Positions 6,242 through 13,861 are shown, counted from the first letter of the stretch. The stretch is DNA of 15,109 nucleotides from an uncultured Bacilli bacterium (GCA_934102055.1 CAKOSE010000024.1:1-15109), one strand, 5' to 3'. Made by a program: numbers and translations. Notes: generated by a model from the sequence alone, not told the origin.

Positions 6242-7158
6242 ATGTATAGGGCTTATAAGTTTAGATTGTATCCAAATTGTATTCAAAAAAAGTTAATAAA
6301 TAAGATGTTTGGATGTACTCGTTTTGTTTACAATTACTATTTAGAAAAGATAAAAATGGAAGGCTATACATATGCATATGACAATATTAAAGATTATGTA
6401 AGTAACTTAAAATATAAGTCAGCATTTTTACAAGAAATTGACAGCATCGTTATAAGAAAAAGCATATTTAATTTAGATTCAACATATCAAAAAATGTATA
6501 AAGAAGGAAAAGGTATTCCAGTATTTAAAAGTAGATTTGGTAAAAATAGTTATAATACTAATGCAATATATAACACTTATAAAGATAAGCAATATTGCAA
6601 TATAGAACTTGATCTAATAAAAAGACAAGTGAAATTACCAAAACTTAAATGGGTTAAAATAAGAGGATACAGAAATAAAACAAAGATACAAGGAAAGAGA
6701 AAAATAGTAATAACTATTATAAATGTAAAAGAGAATTAGCAAGTTTATATACAAAATTAAAAAATGCAAGAAAGTACTATATACATAAAATAACAAAGGA
6801 AATAACAGATATTTATGATATTATAGTAACAGAAACACTTCATTCAAAAGAAATGATAATTAAAGGTAAGAAAAATAATCTATCAAAAAGTATAAGTGAT
6901 GCTAGTTTTAATGAAATAATAAGACAACTATTATACAAATGTAAATATAAAGGAAAACAATTTTATAAAGCAAATGAATATTATGTATCATCTAGAATAT
7001 GTAGTTTATGCGGAAATAGAAATGATGAGTATAAAGATTTAAGTAAAAGAGAGTATAAATGTAATAGTTGTGAACTTAGAATGGATAGAGATTTAAATGC
7101 TAGTATAAATATAATGAATGAAGGAATAAGTATGTATATGAAAGAACTTAGAGTTTAG
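6242..7158 (+). pseudogene. tnpB: tnpB remnant with internal deletion and frameshift
   Basis: TnpB is the omegaRNA-guided DNA nuclease of IS605-type elements. The first part (6242-6739) starts MYRAYKFRLYPN as usual, after AGGGGGA, and runs through the N-terminal domain to KIRGYRNKTKIQGK. The second part, in another frame, is open from 6679 to 7158. It holds the bridge-helix-like region ending KSISDASFNEIIRQL, the RuvC-II Glu in VTETLHSKEM, the zinc finger CSLC...CNSC and the RuvC-III Asp in MDRDLNASINI. The join lies near 6690-6705. The segment with the RuvC-I Asp (usually in a DLG motif) is gone: about 305 codons remain where relatives have roughly 370-400. Without that Asp the protein cannot cut DNA, even if frameshifting joined the parts. 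Confidence 0.9.
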
Positions 7159-7271
7159 AAAAGAACAAACAAATATAAAAGAGTACGGTAGCGACTATCG
7201 GAATTTAAGTCTGTGGAGAATATCAAGAATGATATCTATGAAGCAGAAAAAGGGAACCGTGAGGTTCTCAA
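7159..7271 (+). ncRNA. omegaRNA (reRNA) 3' part and right end of the IS
   Basis: The 3' end of tnpB and the right end usually encode the TnpB guide RNA scaffold. Here one sees hairpin CGGTAG/CTATCG (7186-7191, 7195-7200), the common GTCTGTGGAGA segment, a small ATATC/GATAT stem (7220-7224, 7231-7235), TATGAAGCAG, and the terminal hairpin ending in TCAA. The scaffold probably begins inside the tnpB 3' region, so the 5' limit is nominal. The guide would be the flanking bases from 7272 onward. The scaffold looks intact although the nuclease gene is broken. Confidence 0.6.
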
Positions 7272-7337
7272 GGTAAGTTTACTTATCTTTTGTTCTATGG
7301 TGAAACTGTGTTATTATATAGAAAAAGGAGATTTGTT

Positions 7338-7928
7338 ATGACCAAGTTATCTAAAATGTTTTATATGATTGATTTGCTAAGTACGGGGAATAAGTATTCG
7401 CTAAAAGATTTGTCTGAGAAATTGGATATTTCTCCAAGGATGATAAGGTATTATAAGGAAGAGTTAACAGAAAATGGGATATTTATAGAGTCTTTTAAAG
7501 GCCCTGGTGGTGGATATTTTTTGATAGATAAAACTAAGAATTATACTTATTTGAATAAGTATGACATAAAACTGTTAGAAAATATAGAGAATTATTTGAA
7601 AGAGTCAGATTTTGTTTTTAAGGATAATTTAAAAGAGTTAATTGAAAAGGTAAAGAATATGCATACTGTTGCAGAGGATAAGAGTAAGTTTTTAGCAAAT
7701 ATAGATTTAACAAAAAAGAATAATATAGAAAAAAGAGTAGAAAATGCGTTAAGGCAAGAGGAAATGATTAATATTACGTATCAAAATATAGATGGTTCTA
7801 TAATAAATAGGGATATTCATCCTTTACAAACTTTTAAATATAAGGATATTGTTTATATAACAGCATATTGTGAGTTAAGAAGGGATATAAGACATTTTGA
7901 ATTGGATAGAATAAAAAAGGTAAATTAG
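7338..7928 (+). CDS. HTH-WYL transcriptional regulator, short form
   Basis: The 196-residue protein resembles YafY-type regulators. Residues 1-60 form a winged helix-turn-helix of the HTH_11 kind (YSLKDLSEKLDISPRMIRYY, with the GPGGGYFL wing near 55-62). Residues about 141-196 are a WYL domain, with ITYQNIDGSIINRDIHPLQ, then VYITAYCELRRDIRHFELDR; WYL domains bind ligands or nucleic acid to control the HTH. Most relatives are about 300 residues and have a further C-terminal WCX segment, absent here. ATG 7338 follows AAAGGAG; an earlier in-frame ATG at 7290 lacks a site. TTGTTC/TATTAT near 7290-7317 is a weak promoter. The neighbours do not reveal its target; the operon to the right is a candidate, but a strong terminator lies between. 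Confidence 0.85.
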   Translation: MTKLSKMFYMIDLLSTGNKYSLKDLSEKLDISPRMIRYYKEELTENGIFIESFKGPGGGYFLIDKTKNYTYLNKYDIKLLENIENYLKESDFVFKDNLKELIEKVKNMHTVAEDKSKFLANIDLTKKNNIEKRVENALRQEEMINITYQNIDGSIINRDIHPLQTFKYKDIVYITAYCELRRDIRHFELDRIKKVN

Positions 7929-7934
7929 AGATGC

Positions 7935-7982
7935 AGAAAAGGAAATACGATCAAAAAAGACGATATATTTCCTTTTCTTTTG
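7935..7982 (+). terminator. Intrinsic terminator after the WYL regulator
   Basis: AGAAAAGGAAATA (7935-7947) pairs perfectly with TATTTCCTTTTCT (7966-7978) over 13 bp, followed by TTT. It separates the regulator from the DHH operon. The TGTTAAAAT immediately after it (7981-7989) could act as an extended -10 for that operon, with a leader of about 14 nt. Confidence 0.8.
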
Positions 7983-8009
7983 TTAAAATGAGGTAAAGGA
8001 GGATGAAAA

Positions 8010-8936
8010 ATGGATGAATTAATAAAGGAAATAAAAGGTATTGATAATCAAATATATGTAGCAGGGCATAAAAATCCTGATTTTGATTCTTTGTGTTCAA
8101 CTCTTGCACTAGGGCTTATTTTAAAGAGTTTAAATAAGCAGGTAAATGTTTATATGAATGGAAAAGATCAAGAAGAGGTAGAGTATTTTAAGTGTGATTC
8201 TATTATAACAAATAATATTCTAGGGGAAAGTTTTACTTTGATTGCACTTGATTTAAATACCCAAGATAGGTTAGAGGATGAAGTATTTAAAAACTTAAAT
8301 AAGGCATGTAGGACAATAAATATAGATCATCATCAGGGAAATAAGACAAATTTTGATTTGGTTTTAAGTATGGAGGATATAAGTTCAACTTCAGAAATAG
8401 TTTATGAAATAATGATAGGACTAAATATAAAAGGTACAAAAACTGTGAAAGAGCTTTTATTAACAGGAATAATAAGTGATACGGAAATGTTTATAAAAAA
8501 TACAAGTAAAAGAACATTAGAAATTGTAGAAGATTTAATCTATCAAGATATAGACAAGGAATATTTGATAAATAAATTTTATTTATCTAAGACGGAAAAC
8601 CAGTTAAAAATAATTTCGAAGCTTATAAATGGTTTAAAGCACAATAAAATTCATTATATTATAATAAAGATGAAAAAGTCTCCTTATAATAAGGAAAAAG
8701 AAATAAACATTCAGAAAAAGTGTCTTCCAGTAGTATTTTCAGATGAGAATATAAAAATTTTAATTTTAATAATGAAGTATGGTAAGAGAAAAAAGGTTTC
8801 GGTAAGGACGAAGGGTAATATTGATGCTTCGAAAATTGCTGGTTTATTTAATGGTGGTGGACATAGGAATGCTGCAGGGTTTACTAGTACTTATAGAATA
8901 GGAAAAATAATAAAAATTATAAATGAGAGTTTATGA
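8010..8936 (+). CDS. DHH/DHHA1 phosphoesterase, NrnA-like
   Basis: The 308-residue protein has the DHH-DHHA1 architecture of NrnA, a cytoplasmic enzyme that degrades nanoRNA and can remove the 3' phosphate from pAp. Metal-binding motifs are all present: GHKNPDFDS at 19-27 (His20, Asp24, Asp26), Asp81 in IALDLN, DHH at 106-108 and Asp157 in GIISDT. The C-terminal DHHA1 domain has GGGHRNAAG at 282-290, the substrate-binding signature. Length is typical. AAAGGAGG precedes ATG 8010; a nearer ATG at 8003 stops after four codons. The stop overlaps the next start (ATGA), so it is the first gene of a coupled operon with a hydrolase and a kinase-isomerase. That setting suggests a small phosphorylated metabolite as substrate rather than only RNA turnover; this is inference. 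Confidence 0.88.
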   Translation: MDELIKEIKGIDNQIYVAGHKNPDFDSLCSTLALGLILKSLNKQVNVYMNGKDQEEVEYFKCDSIITNNILGESFTLIALDLNTQDRLEDEVFKNLNKACRTINIDHHQGNKTNFDLVLSMEDISSTSEIVYEIMIGLNIKGTKTVKELLLTGIISDTEMFIKNTSKRTLEIVEDLIYQDIDKEYLINKFYLSKTENQLKIISKLINGLKHNKIHYIIIKMKKSPYNKEKEINIQKKCLPVVFSDENIKILILIMKYGKRKKVSVRTKGNIDASKIAGLFNGGGHRNAAGFTSTYRIGKIIKIINESL

Positions 8937-9589
8937 AAAAAGTTTTAAAACAATATAGGTTAGATAATAGAAAATACTTAGAGTATTATGTATATTCTCC
9001 ATATGAAGAAAAACAAAATTTACCTTTGCTTTTGTTTCTTCATGGAATAGGGGAATGTGGTGATAATATAGATGATATAGAAAAATATGCTTTACCAAAA
9101 TACTTAAAACATGGACTGGAACTTTCTTATATAATAATTGCTCCACAGTGTAAACAAAGTAATTTTTGGGATTATCATTTAAGAGATATAGAAATAATTT
9201 TAGAAGATGAGTATAAGAATTATAATTATGATAAAAGTAATGTATTTGTATTAGGTTCAAGTATGGGGGCTTATGGAGCTTGGAACTATATAATGCAAAG
9301 ACCTGATTTATTTAAAGGAATAGTTTCTGTATCTGGTGGTGTAATGCTTCCGGTAACAAAAAATTTAGAAAAAATAAGAAATAAAAGTGTTTTAATTTAT
9401 CATGGAGATAATGATAATGTTATCGATGTAAAACAAAGTATAATGGTCTATAATAAACTTAAAAGTATTGGTGCTACAAATGTTGAACTTAAAATTATAA
9501 AAGGTGATAATCATTATCTTGCATCACATGCATTTAAAGATAAGTACTTATATGAATGGCTTTTAAAAAATACGAAAGGATGTTATTAA
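8933..9589 (+). CDS. Alpha/beta hydrolase, esterase/prolyl-oligopeptidase type
   Basis: The 218-residue protein is a minimal serine hydrolase. The oxyanion-side motif LHGIGECGD lies at 36-44, the nucleophile elbow GSSMG at 108-112 (Ser110), the acidic residue Asp161 in HGDNDNVI, and the catalytic His most likely at 194 in GDNHYLAS, 15 residues before the family's usual terminal WLL. The IIAPQC...W stretch near 68-79 is typical of PHB depolymerase-like esterases and feruloyl-type carbohydrate esterases. There is no signal peptide, so it works in the cytoplasm on a soluble ester or amide. Its start overlaps the DHH stop, and the next gene begins one base after its own stop. Substrate is unknown. 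Confidence 0.88.
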   Translation: MKKVLKQYRLDNRKYLEYYVYSPYEEKQNLPLLLFLHGIGECGDNIDDIEKYALPKYLKHGLELSYIIIAPQCKQSNFWDYHLRDIEIILEDEYKNYNYDKSNVFVLGSSMGAYGAWNYIMQRPDLFKGIVSVSGGVMLPVTKNLEKIRNKSVLIYHGDNDNVIDVKQSIMVYNKLKSIGATNVELKIIKGDNHYLASHAFKDKYLYEWLLKNTKGCY

Positions 9590-9590
9590 A

Positions 9591-11549
9591 ATGAGAGTAG
9601 TAAGTATAGGAGATTTAGTCTTAGATTATTATTATAAAAATGATAAATTATTGGGTATAGATGGAGGAATGACTTCACATAATATAATTGCAAATCTTGC
9701 TAAAATGGGATTAAAAACTTCGGTTTTTGCTTGTTGTGGTGATGATATTCAAGGTGAAATGGCTATTAATAGTTTGAAAAAACTTAATGTTGATATAGAT
9801 AATATTAAAATTATTTCAGGTGTAAGAACTAGGTGTTTTCATGTGTCATATAATGAAGAAAATGGTGGATTATCTTTTGCTTCTAAAAAAAGATGTCCTT
9901 TTTGCAATGATAAAAAATGGTATGATGAAAGTTTATTAGATGCTTATTATATTATTTCTAACATAAAAGTGGATGATATCTTAGTATTTGATAATTTAAA
10001 TAAAAAAAATCAAGTGATTATTAATAAAATTAATAATAAAAAAATAATTGATTTAGGTCAGTATTTTGAATTTGAAAATATGTCAAATAATGAAATAATA
10101 AATGAGTTAAAAAATAAATTCGAAATAATTAATTTTAATGAAAGGGTTAGCAATTATCTTTTAAAAAGATTAAATTTAAAAAATGATAGTGAGCTATATA
10201 ATATTGTTAATCCAGGGTTGATGACTATTACAAGAGGAGAAAATGGTGCAACATTTATACTAGATGGTAATGCATATAATTTTAAACTGATTACAAAGGG
10301 TGAAGTGATTGATTCTACAGGAGCAGGAGATGCTTTTATTTCGAGTATTATTAAAGATTCTATCAAAGCTAATTTTGAATATGATTCAGAAAACTTTGAA
10401 AAATGGTATAGGAATTCTAATAAGCTTACTACGAAAGTTGTTTCTAAAATGGGTGCAAGGGGACATATTAGTCCATTATTTAAAATCAAGAAAACATATA
10501 AAATCTGTACTTGTGATAGATTTAGTTATACTGAAAGGAAAAAAATTAAAAGATGCAGTATTAATATTAATAATTTAGAAAAGAGAATTATAAATGCTGT
10601 TAATTCATCTGCTGGCATTAAATTAGATGAAATTGGTCTATGTGAAGATATGAATGTTTTATTTATAGGTACAGGTGGATCATATGCAGGATCATATTTT
10701 GCATCGAAAATAATAAATGAGTTATATGGATGTAATACTTATTCACTATATCCAAGAGATGTGTTATATAGAAATAATAGTAAAATCAATAAAGTTGTTC
10801 TATTTTCATATTCCGGAACAACTAATGATATTATTAACAGTATTAATGATTTTGATAAAAAAGATATTTATATTATTACGAAAGGTGAGTTACAAAATAT
10901 AGTATTGAAAACCGGTATACCGAAAAAAAATATATTAAGCTATAGAACTTCAACTAACAAAGGAAAAGAAAGAGGATTTCTCTCATTTGAAGGGGCAGTA
11001 GTGCCTGCAGCTATTTTTTTAAAGTATTATTTAGATAAAATAAATTATGATATTGATATTAATGATTTTATTAAGAATTCAATTATGTACTGGAATAAAC
11101 AAATAGAAAAACTAGTAAATAAAGATTTAGTAAGGCAATTAAAACAACAAAATTTAATAAATATATTTACTGGGGATTATTCTAATACTGCATGTTATGA
11201 TCTTGAAAGTAAGATAATAGAATCTGGAGTGTTTAATTGTATTATTCATGAGAAGAAAAATTTTTCTCATGGAAGATTTATTAATTATGAAAATCAAGAT
11301 AATAAGTATTCAATTTATTTTAAACAGAAAGAAACTTCTTTATATGAGGAAGAATTACTAAAATATTTAGATAAGAAAAATACTATAATGATTGAGAGTA
11401 ATTATGATGGCTTTTTAGCAGAATTTGATCTTTTAATATCTTCACAGTTTATAATATATCATATTGGCAGAGTTTTAGATATTGATGTATCTAAGCCAGA
11501 ATATTCAGATAATGCTATGGAAATATACTTTTATAGGGGCTGTTTATAA
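9591..11549 (+). CDS. PfkB sugar kinase-SIS sugar isomerase/deglycase fusion
   Basis: This 652-residue protein joins two enzymes. Residues 1-300 are a PfkB/ribokinase-type kinase: GDLVLD at 7-12, IDGGMTSHN at 23-31, TRGENG at 214-219 and DSTGAGDAF at 241-249 with catalytic Asp247. A CPFC pair at 102-105 inside the kinase is unusual and may bind zinc. Residues about 325-652 form a double SIS domain: GTGGSYAGS at 360-368, SYSGTTNDI at 406-414, DLESKIIESG at 537-546 and KNFSHGR at 556-562. One polypeptide could phosphorylate a sugar or sugar conjugate and then isomerise or cleave it. FrlD (PfkB) and FrlB (SIS) do this as separate proteins on fructoselysine, a useful analogy only. AAGGA precedes the ATG. 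It is the last gene of the operon. Confidence 0.85.
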   Translation: MRVVSIGDLVLDYYYKNDKLLGIDGGMTSHNIIANLAKMGLKTSVFACCGDDIQGEMAINSLKKLNVDIDNIKIISGVRTRCFHVSYNEENGGLSFASKKRCPFCNDKKWYDESLLDAYYIISNIKVDDILVFDNLNKKNQVIINKINNKKIIDLGQYFEFENMSNNEIINELKNKFEIINFNERVSNYLLKRLNLKNDSELYNIVNPGLMTITRGENGATFILDGNAYNFKLITKGEVIDSTGAGDAFISSIIKDSIKANFEYDSENFEKWYRNSNKLTTKVVSKMGARGHISPLFKIKKTYKICTCDRFSYTERKKIKRCSININNLEKRIINAVNSSAGIKLDEIGLCEDMNVLFIGTGGSYAGSYFASKIINELYGCNTYSLYPRDVLYRNNSKINKVVLFSYSGTTNDIINSINDFDKKDIYIITKGELQNIVLKTGIPKKNILSYRTSTNKGKERGFLSFEGAVVPAAIFLKYYLDKINYDIDINDFIKNSIMYWNKQIEKLVNKDLVRQLKQQNLINIFTGDYSNTACYDLESKIIESGVFNCIIHEKKNFSHGRFINYENQDNKYSIYFKQKETSLYEEELLKYLDKKNTIMIESNYDGFLAEFDLLISSQFIIYHIGRVLDIDVSKPEYSDNAMEIYFYRGCL

Positions 11550-11715
11550 AAAAGTAAAAAATGTATTAAATGTAAAAAATGTGTTTGAAAGATGTCTTAA
11601 AATAAAGATTTTGTTATAGGAAAGTATTAGTATTTTACAAAAAGTTATCTCTTAAAACTTAAAAATGGTCATTTTACAAGGTGTTTTCTATATGTTATAG
11701 TGTATTAGGAAACAC
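11548..11715 (+). repeat. Intergenic repeat, copy 2
   Basis: The second copy of the unit at 5792-5965 starts at the stop codon of the kinase-isomerase gene. Positions 11548-11575 match copy 1 at 26 of 28 bases, and 11668-11701 match all 34 bases of the promoter block. The middle is diverged but keeps its length. The copies are about 5.7 kb apart in the same orientation, each behind an unrelated gene. Confidence 0.75.
11673..11701 (+). promoter_or_regulatory. Strong extended -10 promoter in repeat copy 2
   Basis: TTTACA (11673-11678), 17 bp and TATAGT (11696-11701) with TG before it are identical to the promoter of copy 1, including the spacer. The predicted start is near 11708. Confidence 0.7.
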
Positions 11716-11803
11716 AGAAAATGTGTTTCCTAAGTACCCCATTTCATTGTTATATAAAATCGCACAAAAAATCTCAGCAATCAACCACTGAGATTTTTGT
11801 GTG
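11708..11803 (+). ncRNA. Candidate small RNA 2
   Basis: The predicted transcript of about 95 nt opens with a perfect 12-bp hairpin: TTAGGAAACACA (11705-11716), loop GAAAA, TGTGTTTCCTAA (11722-11733). It then has a single-stranded stretch containing TACCCCATTTCATTG and ends in a terminator hairpin. The GAAACAC/GTGTTTC pairing is shared with candidate small RNA 1, while the rest differs. No ORF with a start site fits inside. The arylsulfotransferase gene downstream has its own promoter beyond the terminator, so this is more likely a separate RNA than a leader. Function unknown. Confidence 0.5.
11763..11803. terminator. Terminator of candidate small RNA 2, possibly bidirectional
   Basis: CACAAAAAATCTCAG (11763-11777) pairs with CTGAGATTTTTGTG (11788-11801) apart from one bulged A. 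The T-rich right arm and A-rich left arm allow termination on either strand. A second small hairpin, GTTATAA/TTATAAC (11803-11809, 11814-11820), follows. Confidence 0.7.
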
Positions 11804-11871
11804 TTATAAGTCTTTATAACGTCATTATAATATGCAGGTAAATAGTTTTTATGCAAAAATATTTAAAATTT

Positions 11872-11879
11872 GTTATAAT
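11872..11879 (+). promoter_or_regulatory. Extended -10 promoter of the arylsulfotransferase gene
   Basis: TGTTATAAT spans 11871-11879: a consensus TATAAT with the TG extension. No good -35 lies at 16-18 bp. The predicted leader of about 16 nt contains the AGGAGG ribosome binding site. Confidence 0.5.
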
Positions 11880-11901
11880 TATTTATATAGGAGGCTATTT
11901 A

Positions 11902-13851
11902 ATGATGAAAAATAAAAAAATAATAAAGATAGTTATAGTTTTACTTATTTGTATTTTCTTTATATTAGCACTAATTTTAAATGCTAAGTCAAGTAATGAT
12001 GAATTGTTAAAAACTACGGAAAGTATGGTAACTGAACAAGAAAATATTGAAGATACTATAAATAGTAAGGGGTATACGATAGATAAACCTAATATAATTT
12101 TAAATCCTTATAAAAATTCTCCTTTAACTGCACTTATAATTTTTGAAACAAAGGATGAGGTAAAACCTGTTTTAACTGTGCATGGAAGGGATGAGTTAAC
12201 AACTTTTACAAAGACTTTTGGAAAGAGTAATGTTCATTATTTAGAGGTATATGGATTATATCCTGACAAGAATAATAAGATAACAGTAGAGTATAAAGAT
12301 GTAAAAAGGGATTTTTATATAAAAACTGATAAGCTTCCTAAAGATTTTGTGCTTCCGGCTAGTATAAAAAAAGATGTGAAAAGTATTACAAATGATTTAT
12401 ATTTTTATACACCTTCGAGTAATGGTTATACTTGTGCATATGATGTGAATGGAGATGTTAGGTGGTATTTGACGGAAGAAGCGGTATGGGATAATACAAG
12501 ATTAAAAAATGGTCATATGTTAGTTAGTACTGAGAGATTAATAAATTTGCCTTATTATATGACTGGTCTTTATGAGATAGATTTGCTTGGTAAGATATAT
12601 AATGAATATAGTTTGCCTGGAGGTTATCATCATGATTATTATGAACTTCCTAGTGGTAATCTTTTAGTTGCTTCAGATAATTTTGATAGTGGTGATGGAA
12701 CAGTTGAAGATTATATAGTTGAAATTGATAGAAAAACAGGTAGAATAGTAAAGACGTTTGATTTAAAAGATATATTACCTATGGAAGATGGAAAAAGTGA
12801 AAATTGGACTAGTTATGATTGGTTTCATAATAATTCTGTGTGGTATGATGAGAAGACTAATTCTATTACATTATCTGGAAGACATCAGGATGCTGTTATA
12901 AATATAGATTATAAGACAAAGAAGCTTAACTGGATTCTTGGTGATAATACTAATTGGAGTAAAAAATATCAAAAGTACTTTTTTAAACCTGAAGGTAAAG
13001 ATTTTGAGTGGCAATGGTCTCAGCATGCAGCGATGATAACTCCAGAGGGATATGTATTCTTATTTGATAATGGTAATAATAAATCTAAAATAAAGAAGGA
13101 TTATGTAAAAGCTGAGTATAGTTATTCTAGGGGAGTTCTCTATAAAATAGATACTAAGAATATGACTATAAAACAAGTATTTCAATATGGAAAAGAAAGA
13201 GGAAGTAAGTTTTATTCACCATATATTTCTGATGTAGATTATATTGAAAAGGATCATTATATTGTTCATTCTGGGGGAATAGTTTATGTTAATGGAAAAA
13301 ATTCAAATTATCCAGCGGGGTTAACTAAAGGAGATACTTTTTTAAAATCAGATACAGTGGAGTTAAAAGATAACAAAGTAATATTTGAATTAACGTTGCC
13401 TACAAATACTTATAGGGTTGAGAAGATGAGTTTATATGCAAAGGATAAATATAAAAAGGAAAAAGCTCAAAGATTAGGAACTCTTGGACAAACTAAGAGA
13501 AAAATAAAGTATGGGTTTGTTGTGAAATCTTTAAATATGGATAATGATTATAAGAAACATAATATTACTTTAACAAAAGAGGAAGATAGGTTAGTTTTTA
13601 ATGGTACATTTAAGAAGAGCGATAAGGTAGAGATATTACTATATAACAAGATGAAAATATATACTTATAATGTTCCAATAAGTAAAAAGGCATATACTGC
13701 TTTATGTGTTGATTTGCTTACAAAAGATGAGGAGAAAAATGGGATAAATATAACTAAATATATAAATAGTACTTCTTTAGGTGGAAAATATTCAGTATAT
13801 GTAAAGATTAATGGTAAAACTTATAATACAGAAAAGTATATATTGTTTTAA
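11902..13851 (+). CDS. Aryl-sulfate sulfotransferase (arylsulfotransferase, ASST), membrane-anchored
   Basis: The 649-residue protein fits the bacterial arylsulfotransferase family, which moves sulfate between phenolic compounds without PAPS through a sulfo-histidine. Residues 1-6 are basic and 7-28 form a membrane anchor, so the enzyme faces outward. A beta-rich N-terminal domain (about 55-150) precedes a propeller domain with the active-site motifs: HHD at 243-245, His309 in DWFHNNS, Arg327 in SGRHQ, and His375 in QWSQH as the likely sulfated residue. The His309-Arg327 spacing of 18 equals His356-Arg374 in E. coli AssT. ATG 11902 has AGGAGG 7 bases upstream; an in-frame ATG at 11851 has none and overlaps the promoter. 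No AssT-specific disulfide enzyme gene is nearby. In a gut setting, phenyl sulfates would be likely donors. Confidence 0.88.
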   Translation: MMKNKKIIKIVIVLLICIFFILALILNAKSSNDELLKTTESMVTEQENIEDTINSKGYTIDKPNIILNPYKNSPLTALIIFETKDEVKPVLTVHGRDELTTFTKTFGKSNVHYLEVYGLYPDKNNKITVEYKDVKRDFYIKTDKLPKDFVLPASIKKDVKSITNDLYFYTPSSNGYTCAYDVNGDVRWYLTEEAVWDNTRLKNGHMLVSTERLINLPYYMTGLYEIDLLGKIYNEYSLPGGYHHDYYELPSGNLLVASDNFDSGDGTVEDYIVEIDRKTGRIVKTFDLKDILPMEDGKSENWTSYDWFHNNSVWYDEKTNSITLSGRHQDAVINIDYKTKKLNWILGDNTNWSKKYQKYFFKPEGKDFEWQWSQHAAMITPEGYVFLFDNGNNKSKIKKDYVKAEYSYSRGVLYKIDTKNMTIKQVFQYGKERGSKFYSPYISDVDYIEKDHYIVHSGGIVYVNGKNSNYPAGLTKGDTFLKSDTVELKDNKVIFELTLPTNTYRVEKMSLYAKDKYKKEKAQRLGTLGQTKRKIKYGFVVKSLNMDNDYKKHNITLTKEEDRLVFNGTFKKSDKVEILLYNKMKIYTYNVPISKKAYTALCVDLLTKDEEKNGINITKYINSTSLGGKYSVYVKINGKTYNTEKYILF

Positions 13852-13861
13852 TGGGGGAGTT

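Larger units (their letters stand above)
6092..7271 (+). mobile_element. IS605/IS1341-type element without tnpA
   Basis: A broken tnpB is flanked by end sequences typical of the IS200/IS605 superfamily. The left end carries a subterminal hairpin (6108-6134) and follows TTAT at 6088-6091, a plausible target motif. The right end has a subterminal hairpin GGGAACC/GGTTCTC (7252-7258, 7263-7269) and closes with TCAA (7268-7271), the right cleavage tetranucleotide known from IS608. There is no tnpA, so any movement would need a transposase supplied elsewhere. The right boundary is fairly clear; the left may be off by a few bases. The element sits just after the terminator of candidate small RNA 1 and before the WYL regulator. 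Confidence 0.7.

Noticed and set aside
8931..9260. Minus-strand 109-codon frame over the hydrolase gene
   Set aside because: Antisense to an intact serine hydrolase with all catalytic motifs; composition is His/Tyr/Leu-rich as expected from a reversed A/T-rich gene.
10154..10902. Several alternative frames, on both strands, within the kinase-SIS gene
   Set aside because: The main frame is continuous through both domains, and the alternatives have no ribosome binding sites or recognisable motifs.
11705..11820. Riboswitch or attenuator leader for the arylsulfotransferase gene
   Set aside because: No known riboswitch core is visible, and the gene has its own extended -10 beyond the terminator.
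11851..11901. N-terminal extension of the arylsulfotransferase from an upstream ATG
   Set aside because: No ribosome binding site there, and the extension covers the TGTTATAAT promoter element; AGGAGG fits the ATG at 11902.
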